Of a stretch of 64,000 bases of DNA, positions 7,466 to 15,632 are shown in pieces. The DNA is taken from contig CAYPHA010000015.1 of assembly GCA_964410215.1 (NCBI GenBank), positions 10,773 through 74,772 on the forward strand, in the 5' to 3' direction. The DNA comes from CAYPHA01 sp964410215. Its GTDB lineage: Bacteria > Calditrichota > Calditrichia > Calditrichales > CAYPHA01. Each line of letters opens with the position of its first letter. The stretch's first letter is position 1. A program made the translations under genes and the position numbers. Below the pieces are notes generated by a model that was given only the letters and a program-made list of their open reading frames with translations, was not told the origin of the DNA and did not search any database.

Positions 7466-10400
7466 TCATTTCCTTGACACCATCACATACATACATGGCA
7501 TCAGAATCAATGCCACCAGCATTTCCATCCCCAATCCGCCGATAGCGGCGACGGCCATAGGTTGAAGCATGTCGCCGCCTTCTTCCAGATTCAATGCCAG
7601 AGGCAAAAACCCTATCATAGTCGTCACAGAGGTCATGATACGGGGGCGCAGCCGTATTTTGGCGGCATCAAGCACCGCCTGCCCTGGTGGCATTGCGTTA
7701 CGCTCCTGCAGCTCCCGTGCATAAGTCAGGAGCAATACGCCGTCATTGACCGCCGCCGCCAACACGACCAGCACGCCGATAATGACCGTAGCCCCCAGTG
7801 GCAAGCTACTGAGGTACATGAGAAACACCACACCCGTCAGGCAAAACGGCACGCTTCCCAGAATCAACCCCGGCAATTTAAGACTGTTAAACTGAACGGT
7901 CAAAACGATAAATGAGAAAAACAAAGCAAAGGCAAGCACGGCAACGACCATTTCCTGCATGTCAGCCATCAGCTCGGCTCTGCCTCCGAAATTGAACACA
8001 TAACCTGCCGGTCGTTCAAATGCGTTCAAAGCACTCTGCAGCTGATTCACCGCACCGGCTATATCTCTCCCGTCAATATCTGCCTCGATAGTTATCTGCT
8101 TGATCTGATTCTCCCTGATGATCTCCACAGGGCCTGAGCCGGGAACCACAATCGCAATGTCCCGCAGCCTGAGGACATCTCCCTGCGCACCGGTAAGCGA
8201 CAGATTTTCAACATCCTGCCTGGAAGTCAGGTGCTCCTCGGGGACAATCAGTCGGATATCATAATATTCGCCCCCTTCACGGTATTGGGTGGCCACCGCA
8301 CCTGTGATAAGCGCACGCAGAGATGAAGCCACATCAGAAACCGATACGCCAAGCTCGGCGGCCTTAACCCGGTCCACCATCACCTGGAATTCCGGTTTGG
8401 TCAGATCCAGGGAGACAGATACATTTTGGAATTGCCCGATTTCACTGATTTTCCGGGCTGTACGGTTCGCTAATTCCCCGAGGACCTTCATGTCCTGACC
8501 ACGGACCTGCACAACCACATCCGAGCCACCCATGCCGCCAGAGATCCCCTTGATCGGCATCTGTCTCACCATCGCTTTCCCGCCCGGAGGCTGTAGATTG
8601 CCAACGACCTTGCGCAGGCGGGCAACATATTCCTCGGTGCTGATATCCCGGTTTGCCCTGGGGATAAGCTGAATATCCACTTCTCCCTCATTGGCGATCT
8701 CATAGGTGGTCGTTCCCCTGAGTTGTCCACCAGCGAGGGTGAAGATGCTTTGGATCAAAGGGTCATCTTTAATCCGCTCTTCAATTTTCCCTAAAGCACG
8801 ATAGGTCTCATTTACAGAAGTCCCGGTCGGCATCCTGACCTTTACTATGATCCGACCATCGTCAATAAGCGGCAGGAATTCACCACCAAGCCGCCCGAGA
8901 AGCGCAAAGGCAACGGTAATTATCAGCGTGAAAACAAGCAGCACGATCCACCGCCCACGTATCATTCGATCCAGAAGCCGACCGTAAGCGTCTGTGAAAC
9001 GGGCAAACACCCGTTCGAACCAGCCAGCCTGATGTACCTGGCGATTCCCGCCGAACAGGGTTGCCGTGATCATCGGCGTGACCGATACAGACACAATCAG
9101 ACTGATGAAGACGATGCCGCTAATGACCAGAATCAGTTCATGAAAAAGCAGACTGGTCAGTCCGGGGACGAGAAGAAACGGCAAGAACAGAGCGAGAAAC
9201 GAAAGTGTGGCAGCTACCAGCGCCGGTCCTACATCGCTGGTCCCCTCGACGGCATGCCCGGCTGCGCCCTGCTCCGGTCTTTCTCGCCGCAATCGCGAAA
9301 TGTTCTCCACCACGACGATCGAATTGTCCAGCACCACGCCGATAGCAACGACCAATCCCCCGAGGGAAAAGATGTTGATCGAGAAGCCTGCCAGTTTCAT
9401 AAGGCCGAAGTTGAGAATCAGGGTCAGCGGCAGGGCGATGATCATGACCAATACCTGCCGGACGCTTCCCAGAAATAAATAGACTACAATAATCAGCAAC
9501 ACAGCCGCTGCCATTGCCGCATTGCGTACACCGGTCAGTGCTTGTTTGACGTAAATCGCCTGGTTTTCCACATAATCCAGTTGCAAACCCGCAGGCAGTT
9601 CTCCCTTCAGCTCGTCCAGAAGACGGGCCACCCCTTCGGACGTCGTAACGGTATTGGCCTCGGCCTCTTTCAGCACCATAATCTTGACGCACTCACGACC
9701 GTTGAAACGGGTAATCACCCGTGCGTCCTCATGCCCGTCGATCACCTGAGCAATATCCCGCAAATAGACTTTCTGATTTCCCTCGCCGGCGACAACGACC
9801 GTGCGGATATCGTCAAGATTCGAATACTCGCCCATGGTCCGGGCGATGATCTCCCTTGCCCCAATGGTAATCTGACCACCGGTCTGTTGGACATTTTCGG
9901 CGGCGACTTTCCTGATAACCGCATCCAGGGAAAGCCGGTATTTTTCTATGGCGGCGGGATCAAGCAGAATGCGTATTTCACGTTCGAGTCCGCCGACAAC
10001 TTCAGTCCCGGCTATCCCCCGGACAGCCAGGATGCGATCCTGAAGCCAGTTGTCAGCCCAGTCCCTCAGCTTCACCGGACTCCAGCGGTCGGAACTGACG
10101 GTCAGCTGCATGACCGGGAGCTGGGATGGGTCGGCCTTGAAGACAAACGGGGCTTCAATATCTTTCGGCAACTGTTGTTGGGCCCTGGTCAGAGCGGCCA
10201 GAGCGTCCTGAAAGGCAATATCGACATCCGCGCCATATTCAAAATAGACGTTCAGGTTATAGATCCCTTCGGTGGAAGAAGATTCAAGGTAGTCCAGGCG
10301 ATCCACTGTAGACATGAGGCGCTCAACATGATCGGCTATGTCCGTTTCGATCTCCTCCGGTGTGGCTCCGGGCCATTTGATTTGGACCCTGACAAACGGA

Positions 10401-10525
10401 TAGGTGATGTCGGGCAGATAATCCAGCGGCAGACGCCACAGCCCGTAAAGGCCGAGGATGACGAAAGCCAGTACGATGGCACTGGTGGCCAGCCTCCGTC
10501 GGACGGCATACTCGGTAATTTTCAT
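7466..10525 (-). CDS. RND family efflux pump inner-membrane protein (AcrB/MdtB-like)
   Basis: 1019 aa, full length for the hydrophobe/amphiphile efflux RND family. It has the N-terminal helix followed by PLDYLPDITYPFVRV, twin periplasmic loops, and two sets of helices. Helix 4 reads GGLVVAIGVVLDNSIVVVEN, carrying the Asp used for proton relay (the motif is GxxxD-N in this family). The paired motif in the second half is VLAAAVNDGVLLL. It follows the membrane-fusion gene with a 4-base overlap and closes the tripartite pump with TolC. CusA-type methionine sites were not recognised, so a drug or lipid-like substrate is more likely than Cu/Ag; this is inference. Confidence 0.92.
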   Translation of the reverse strand: MKITEYAVRRRLATSAIVLAFVILGLYGLWRLPLDYLPDITYPFVRVQIKWPGATPEEIETDIADHVERLMSTVDRLDYLESSSTEGIYNLNVYFEYGADVDIAFQDALAALTRAQQQLPKDIEAPFVFKADPSQLPVMQLTVSSDRWSPVKLRDWADNWLQDRILAVRGIAGTEVVGGLEREIRILLDPAAIEKYRLSLDAVIRKVAAENVQQTGGQITIGAREIIARTMGEYSNLDDIRTVVVAGEGNQKVYLRDIAQVIDGHEDARVITRFNGRECVKIMVLKEAEANTVTTSEGVARLLDELKGELPAGLQLDYVENQAIYVKQALTGVRNAAMAAAVLLIIVVYLFLGSVRQVLVMIIALPLTLILNFGLMKLAGFSINIFSLGGLVVAIGVVLDNSIVVVENISRLRRERPEQGAAGHAVEGTSDVGPALVAATLSFLALFLPFLLVPGLTSLLFHELILVISGIVFISLIVSVSVTPMITATLFGGNRQVHQAGWFERVFARFTDAYGRLLDRMIRGRWIVLLVFTLIITVAFALLGRLGGEFLPLIDDGRIIVKVRMPTGTSVNETYRALGKIEERIKDDPLIQSIFTLAGGQLRGTTTYEIANEGEVDIQLIPRANRDISTEEYVARLRKVVGNLQPPGGKAMVRQMPIKGISGGMGGSDVVVQVRGQDMKVLGELANRTARKISEIGQFQNVSVSLDLTKPEFQVMVDRVKAAELGVSVSDVASSLRALITGAVATQYREGGEYYDIRLIVPEEHLTSRQDVENLSLTGAQGDVLRLRDIAIVVPGSGPVEIIRENQIKQITIEADIDGRDIAGAVNQLQSALNAFERPAGYVFNFGGRAELMADMQEMVVAVLAFALFFSFIVLTVQFNSLKLPGLILGSVPFCLTGVVFLMYLSSLPLGATVIIGVLVVLAAAVNDGVLLLTYARELQERNAMPPGQAVLDAAKIRLRPRIMTSVTTMIGFLPLALNLEEGGDMLQPMAVAAIGGLGMEMLVALILMPCMYVMVSRK

Positions 10526-11690
10526 TGGTCGTCTCCGGTTTTGCCCGGTTTCCCGGCGGATGTTTCAGGACTGGTATTGTTTGACACCATGCCGGGTTTT
10601 CCTGCTTCTGCAATGCGAACGTCAGCGCCATTTTTAAGCTTCTCGTTTCCGGCAACGATGACCTTATCACCCACGCGTATTCCGGAAATTATCTCAATCT
10701 GGTTGTCAGCCTCAATACCGGTTTCAACCATTCGAGAAGTGGCTTTTCCATCCTCAAACAAAAAAACAACCCGGCCCTTCGGTGTGTCGACCAATGCCTC
10801 CAAAGGCACAACGACGACGTCTTCCGCATTTTTCAGCGACAATGTCAGCCGGGCAAACATGCCGGGGAGCAGGTTGACGGATTTATCCAGAGCGATTTCC
10901 ACGTTCCGTGTTCGGAGGCGGGAATCCAGATAGGGGTAAACACGCTCGATCATTCCCGGGATGATGTTATCCGGGTAGGCGTCCAGGCTTACATCGACGC
11001 GCATTCCTGTGGTGACCTCCGCTGCATGTTTCTCGGGAATTGACGCACGAATGACCAGACTGGCCGGATCGTACATTTCCAGCAGCACTGCACGCGGCGC
11101 GACGAACTCGCCCTCCTTCNNNNNNNNNNCACATTAATGCGAGATACCACCCCGGCCCACGGTGCCTTGATGATATAGTCCCGGGCCGTTTCCTCAGCCT
11201 TGATCAACGAGGCACGGACCTTCTCGTATGCGGCTCTGGCCTGGTCAAGCTGTTCGCCGGGCAATGCCTGACTTTCTACGAGTTGCCGGGTCCGGCTCAG
11301 GTTGTCCTCCTCCTTTTTCAGCTCTTCCCGCAGAGAAACGATCAGCGCGTTAACACCTTCTCTTCTTCCTATGGAAAGGAGTGACTCACCCGTTGTTACG
11401 CGGTCGGCCTCGCGGACACGGACATCGACTACGGGCCCTTCAGCAGGAGAAGCCAACCGGGCGACCCGATACGGTTCCACGGAGCCGGTCAATTCCAGGG
11501 TTTCTGAAATCTTTGACATTTCGACTGTAATGACACGCACTTGAGTAGGCTGCTTCTGCTGGCCGGGTTGTTCCGTTCCCGATTTTTCGGCAGGCTCTCC
11601 ACTAAAGAAAATAATTCCGGTTGCCGCAATCCCTGTTCCGATGATCAAAATCGTGATCCGGAAAAATTTTTTATTCATTATGCTTTTCAT
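10522..11690 (-). CDS. RND efflux membrane-fusion protein (HlyD/AcrA family), interrupted by a sequence gap
   Basis: Periplasmic adaptor between the RND pump and TolC. The N-terminus has one membrane anchor (about 9-30), then a biotinyl-lipoyl-like region (SVEPYRVARLASPAEG), a coiled-coil hairpin (REELKKEEDNLSRTRQLV) and the return lipoyl strand IIKAPWAGVVSRINV. Ten Ns follow at 11120-11129, after which the frame continues as KEGEFVAPRAVLLEM and runs through the beta-barrel to 10522. The two halves are in different frames only because of the placeholder; an intact gene needs a true gap of 3n+2 bases. AGGAG precedes the ATG at 11690. It overlaps TolC and RND genes by 4 bases each. Confidence 0.85.
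11120..11129. other. Assembly gap (10 Ns)
   Basis: Ten undetermined bases inside the membrane-fusion gene. The flanking reading frames are both open and both match the family, so the gap is a scaffold placeholder rather than evidence of a frameshift mutation. Confidence 0.97.
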
Positions 11691-13045
11691 TCTTCTCCTA
11701 TCGCTAATTTTAATTGCGCTACTGCCGTGTGGTATTCGGCCAGAGAACGATAGTATGTCGTTTCAGATTCGAGCAGGGCGGCCTGTGCATCGAGTACATC
11801 CACTATAGCTCCTTTACCGAGATTGTATTTCTGCTGCTCTATACGCAGACTCTCCTTAGCCTGGGCAATTGTTTTTTGAGTGACTGCCACCCGTTCTTCC
11901 GCAGATATAACATAAGAAAGTGCCGTTTCTATCTCAAGCCGGATCTGTAATTCAAGTTTGCGGAGCCGTTCATGCGCAGCCGTATGGGCGGCATGCTCTT
12001 CCCTGATTTTGGCGTTGATTCGTCCGCCTTCAAAAAGGGGTAATTCCAGTCCGATCGCAACATGACCGATATCTCCGAAATCATCTCCAGTGCCGGTTTT
12101 CTTTCCTGCAGCCCGGCGCCCGCCATAAATTGCTTGAAGCGAGACCATCGGCCAGTGTCCCGCTTTTGCTGCGTCCACATTCCGTGCATGAGCTGCCAGG
12201 GAAGTTTTAGCTGCCAGATAATCTTCCCGATGTTGCAAGGCATTGGTGAGGGCCGCTTCGGATTTGGGGACCATAGAATCCTGGGGTATATCCAGATCTC
12301 CTTTCAACAAAATCTGTCCATGGGATCTCTCCATTCCTAAGAGGTTAGTCAGAAGTTGGCGCTGGATGTTCAGAAGATTCTTTTCACGAATAAGTTGCTG
12401 CTGAATATCCGCCAGCCGTACTTCTGTGCGCAGTCGGTCGACATTGGCGGCTTTCTGCGCAGCGGCCAACGCCTCGATACGTTTGACATGTTCTTCCAGT
12501 GTTCCAATTGAAAATTCAAGAGACTCGATAGCATGTTTCTGGGCGAGAATATTAAAAAAGACACTGGAAACATTGAAAACCAGTTCATCCCGGCTGCGTG
12601 AAAGTCGATGCAACGCCGACTGATGGAGAAGTTCTGCTGCCTTTACCTGGTTAATCAATCGACCGCCTGTAAAGAGCGGCAGATTCAGGAGTATATCTCC
12701 GGAGAAAATGTCACGACTCAGAATTGCTGGTTCCCCCGGTTGGCGCACGGGTAAAATTCTTTGTTCATCAAGGTTTCGGGTATAATCAAATCTTGAGCTT
12801 AATCTTGGCAACCTTTCACTAAAAGCCTGTTGATGTCTTTCCTTTGCCGCTTCGGCATCCCACTCCATGGCTGCGATTTCGGGATTATTTTGCAGCGCTG
12901 TTTCAATACAGTAGTTCAGGGTAAAAACGGGCGTATTGGATGATTGGGCCTGCAGATAGGAATGAGATATAAATAGCAGTGGCGATAGGACGAGCAGAAG
13001 TCGCCCTGTTATTTTAATCCGGTTTTTATCATTGGGCATGTTCAT
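11687..13045 (-). CDS. TolC-family outer-membrane efflux protein
   Basis: 452 aa. A signal peptide occupies about residues 1-34, ending in a Gln-rich SYLQAQSS region. Two outer-membrane efflux repeats follow, each with long helices, e.g. TLNYCIETALQNNPEIAAME at the start and KYNLGKGAIVDVLDAQAALL near the end, the latter a hallmark of TolC/OprM-type channels. The length is typical. It forms the outer duct of the pump encoded just downstream and overlaps both neighbours by 4 bases. AAGGAAAG lies ahead of the ATG. Confidence 0.92.
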   Translation of the reverse strand: MNMPNDKNRIKITGRLLLVLSPLLFISHSYLQAQSSNTPVFTLNYCIETALQNNPEIAAMEWDAEAAKERHQQAFSERLPRLSSRFDYTRNLDEQRILPVRQPGEPAILSRDIFSGDILLNLPLFTGGRLINQVKAAELLHQSALHRLSRSRDELVFNVSSVFFNILAQKHAIESLEFSIGTLEEHVKRIEALAAAQKAANVDRLRTEVRLADIQQQLIREKNLLNIQRQLLTNLLGMERSHGQILLKGDLDIPQDSMVPKSEAALTNALQHREDYLAAKTSLAAHARNVDAAKAGHWPMVSLQAIYGGRRAAGKKTGTGDDFGDIGHVAIGLELPLFEGGRINAKIREEHAAHTAAHERLRKLELQIRLEIETALSYVISAEERVAVTQKTIAQAKESLRIEQQKYNLGKGAIVDVLDAQAALLESETTYYRSLAEYHTAVAQLKLAIGEE

Positions 13046-13527
13046 TGTCTTTCCTTTTCTTTTACAACCGGCTGTCTGGAACCGGAATTTCTCATTCTTC
13101 CTGGGAAATGTTCAGCCATAATGCCGTATAACGTTTGCCATTGCTCCGGCCTCAACACTTCCCTGAGCTGGTAAAAATGCCCGATCACCAGTTGCTGTGA
13201 TTCCATCTGTAATTGGCTGATCCTTTTCAGCAGAGTATCGATGCGGGCGCCATCCGGATGCGGCTGCCAGATTTCCTGCAACAAAGCCCGGTTTATACCT
13301 TCCAGCGACTGATTCAAAGAATCAATCCCGGTATGAAAATCATGGCGGATTTCCTCAAAATGTGTGATCTGTTCCCGCGACAATGCCAGTTCCCGCTTGA
13401 CCCGTTCGAAACGGGCCTCCTGCATCGGCGCGCCCGGATTCATCCAGCGCTGATACATGATCGTTCCCAGTGCGACCAGATTGATCACGGTTATAATAAT
13501 AATCAGATAAATATATTTTTTCTTCAT
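13042..13527 (-). CDS. Spy/CnrX-like periplasmic metal-sensor or chaperone protein
   Basis: 161 aa: one N-terminal membrane anchor (about 5-25) and an all-helical periplasmic domain. ARFERVKRELALSREQITHF and LREVLRPEQWQTLYGIM resemble the paired LTxxQ-type helices of the Spy/CpxP/ZraP and heavy-metal resistance (CnrX-like) families. Its ATG overlaps the stop of the anti-sigma gene (TAATG), and its end overlaps tolC. This position, between an anti-sigma factor and a pump, fits a sensor that relays envelope or metal stress to the anti-sigma factor, as CnrX does for CnrY/CnrH. Ligand unknown. Confidence 0.7.
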   Translation of the reverse strand: MKKKYIYLIIIITVINLVALGTIMYQRWMNPGAPMQEARFERVKRELALSREQITHFEEIRHDFHTGIDSLNQSLEGINRALLQEIWQPHPDGARIDTLLKRISQLQMESQQLVIGHFYQLREVLRPEQWQTLYGIMAEHFPGRMRNSGSRQPVVKEKERQ

Positions 13528-14003
13528 TACTGCATCTCGCTTTCGGTTAAAGCTAAAACATGGGCGTCGATGGAACCCGGAGGTAAAATCTCGAAATAGC
13601 TCATCCCAAAATTATCTATTGGGTTTTCTGTTGATATTTCACTGGCGTCACCGGTGGAACCGGTCATAAGATTTCCCAGCCTGATGCCACTATAAAGTAT
13701 TAAGAACAATATAACAACAGTCAACACGGGACGCAGCACCCAACGCGCGGGATTTCCCGGTTCTTCAATAAGACCTCGTTTTGTTTGCGATTGCAGCCGT
13801 CCGGCAATACGCGTCCATAAAAACGGCGGAGCGGTTTGCCTTTCAATCAGCTGTTCCGTGACCCACAACGCTTCAATAGTTTTAAGCGCATCCCGACACT
13901 CCGGGCAACATTCGATATGGCGCTGCATTTTCTCTTTTTCTCTTTCGGATAAATCATCATCCAGAAAACGCAGTAATTTTTTTCGGATGGATTTATGTTT
14001 CAT
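13527..14003 (-). CDS. Membrane-bound zinc-finger anti-sigma factor
   Basis: 158 aa from the ATG at 14003, chosen because GAGGAAAT sits 8 bases ahead; a longer frame from 14036 lacks such a site. The cytoplasmic N-terminus carries the ZAS motif H29-x3-C33-x2-C36 within RHIECCPECRDAL. One membrane helix lies near 89-110 and about 45 residues are periplasmic. It should hold the ECF sigma factor encoded 57 bases upstream and release it on an envelope signal, perhaps through the Spy-like product of the next gene. Confidence 0.85.
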   Translation of the reverse strand: MKHKSIRKKLLRFLDDDLSEREKEKMQRHIECCPECRDALKTIEALWVTEQLIERQTAPPFLWTRIAGRLQSQTKRGLIEEPGNPARWVLRPVLTVVILFLILYSGIRLGNLMTGSTGDASEISTENPIDNFGMSYFEILPPGSIDAHVLALTESEMQ

Positions 14004-14060
14004 TTTAATTTCCTCGTTTCTATCATTAAGACCCATGGCGTTTAAATAACTTGCGGTGAA

Positions 14061-14624
14061 TTACAAATATTTTTTAACAGGAAGCAGCTTTTTTGTCAGA
14101 TTATCTTTCGCCCGGTGCAGCAGCGACTCCACAGCGGACAGACTGATTTTCATTACTGTGGCAATTTCTTCGTAGGATAAATTTTCATAACGATGCAAAA
14201 CCAAGGCTGTTTTTTGCCGTTCAGGAAGACTTTGGATGGCTTTCTGTTCAATTTGTTCATTTTCTGCCATTTCCAATTGCCGATCGGGGGGCGGCTCCGG
14301 CGATACAGGCTGCAATTGCTCTTTCCCCTGAAATAGAAATTCCAGCGAAATCCAGTTTTCCAGTTTTTTTCGGCGCTTTCTTTTCAAATAAGTATTTAGC
14401 GTGATGCGATAAATCCAGGAAGACAATTTTGCTTCATTACGAAACTTTCCAATGGCATGAAAAATTTTAATAAATACAGCCTGCGTAATGTCTTCGGCTT
14501 CTTCCCGGTCGCCACTCATATGAAAGCTTATATTGAAGACCAGGTGCTGGTATTTTTCAAATAATTGCCTGAAAGCATTTTGGTCGCCGTTTTGTATTTC
14601 TGCTACAATCTTTCTATCGTTCAT
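14061..14624 (-). CDS. ECF sigma factor of the RND efflux operon
   Basis: 187 aa RpoE-like sigma-70. Region 2 is seen in FEKYQHLVFNISFHMSGD and the DREEAEDITQAVFIKIF helix, then SSWIYRITLNTYLKRKRR. Region 4 shows the helix-turn-helix LSYEEIATVMKISLSAVESL followed by LHRAKDNL. It is the first gene of a six-gene minus-strand operon ending in the RND pump, so it probably drives that operon itself. The start codon ATG at 14624 has only a weak ribosome site. Confidence 0.9.
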   Translation of the reverse strand: MNDRKIVAEIQNGDQNAFRQLFEKYQHLVFNISFHMSGDREEAEDITQAVFIKIFHAIGKFRNEAKLSSWIYRITLNTYLKRKRRKKLENWISLEFLFQGKEQLQPVSPEPPPDRQLEMAENEQIEQKAIQSLPERQKTALVLHRYENLSYEEIATVMKISLSAVESLLHRAKDNLTKKLLPVKKYL

Positions 14625-14895
14625 CTATTAGCTTTTTAATTCGAATTCATCGCGATAATGTACCTCTTCTATTAGACCATTAATATTCAAAAAGCTTGCT
14701 CCATAATTTTTTTAACAGTTTACGAAAAATATAGCAAATAATTCTTAAATGGTATTCAGAAATCAACTTAATAATAAGGAGAAACAATACTGATAAACCG
14801 GACAGATGGGGTGAAGACGATGAACACCGAAAAACAAAATTGACCAGATACTCGTACCGGCGTTTATGCCCGGGTTAAAGTCCAATAGATCCGGA

Positions 14896-15291
14896 TTAAA
14901 CCCGCATGAGCGAAACGGCAATGTCAGGAAACGCTCTGAGTATGTGTTTATCTGAGGTATAAAGCTTGAGGTTCAGGTGCTTTGCTAAAGCAACAAATTC
15001 GCAATCATAAGCAGAACATTTCGATATCGATACGAATTCCAGTATTTCATTAGATCCCACATCATATTCTTTACCATGCATCAAATGCTCAGCTTCCGAT
15101 ACAAGGAGTTGACCGCCCTTGAGATTTAAATGTCCATTCCTGATATAAACAGCAACGATATTGCGGAATTCGCTGCGCCAGAGAAACGGACTAATCCAAT
15201 CTGAATCCTGAAGATACAGTTTTTTTGCTTGTTGAGAATGCTCTCCATCAATGAACAGATAGGCCAGTATATTTGTATCAACAACGATCAT
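14896..15291 (-). CDS. vapC: PIN-domain ribonuclease toxin (VapC-like)
   Basis: 131 aa single PIN domain. Acidic residues expected for the Mg2+ site are present: D5 (VVDTNILAYL), E41 (WRSEFRNI), D96 (SAYDCEFVALA) and D114 (LYTSDKHIL). Members of this family cut tRNA or rRNA when not bound by antitoxin. The ATG overlaps the stop of the antitoxin gene by 4 bases, the usual antitoxin-toxin layout. Substrate unknown. Confidence 0.9.
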   Translation of the reverse strand: MIVVDTNILAYLFIDGEHSQQAKKLYLQDSDWISPFLWRSEFRNIVAVYIRNGHLNLKGGQLLVSEAEHLMHGKEYDVGSNEILEFVSISKCSAYDCEFVALAKHLNLKLYTSDKHILRAFPDIAVSLMRV

Positions 15292-15530
15292 TCCCGGCCT
15301 TCATTTTTAGCTTTTGTTAAAAATTCATCGGTAAGCAGCGGAAGATGAACTCTTTTATTCAGGTCATTTATTCTGGCAAAAAGTGACTCGGCAGAAATGG
15401 GCTTAGTACCAAGCGTTTGCCTTAAACGAAACAGGATTTCAGCGTTAAGACTTCTGTAATTCACCTCAGCACTCTTTTTTATTTGATCATACAAATCATT
15501 TGGGATGTTTTTTAACGTAATTGCGGGCAT
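15288..15530 (-). CDS. vapB: FitA/VapB-like ribbon-helix-helix antitoxin
   Basis: 80 aa from the ATG at 15530, chosen because a GGAG lies about 9 bases upstream and the product begins MPAITLKNIPNDLYDQIK, a typical Arc/FitA ribbon-helix-helix opening. A frame extending to 15596 adds 22 residues without family likeness. The C-terminus (LPLLTDEFLTKAKNEGRE) would wrap the PIN toxin active site. The pair probably represses its own promoter. Confidence 0.85.
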   Translation of the reverse strand: MPAITLKNIPNDLYDQIKKSAEVNYRSLNAEILFRLRQTLGTKPISAESLFARINDLNKRVHLPLLTDEFLTKAKNEGRE

Positions 15531-15632
15531 GTTCGTAACTCCATATACCAAATTAATACCAAAACGGAATATAATATAAAAATGGTTTCGGATCAATTAA
15601 AAGCAGACTCATTTACCGGGCTATAAAGGGTG

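Noticed and set aside
9542..10933. 463-codon plus-strand open frame
   Set aside because: It is antisense to the RND pump and membrane-fusion genes, crosses their junction and shows no family likeness; the minus-strand genes are certain.
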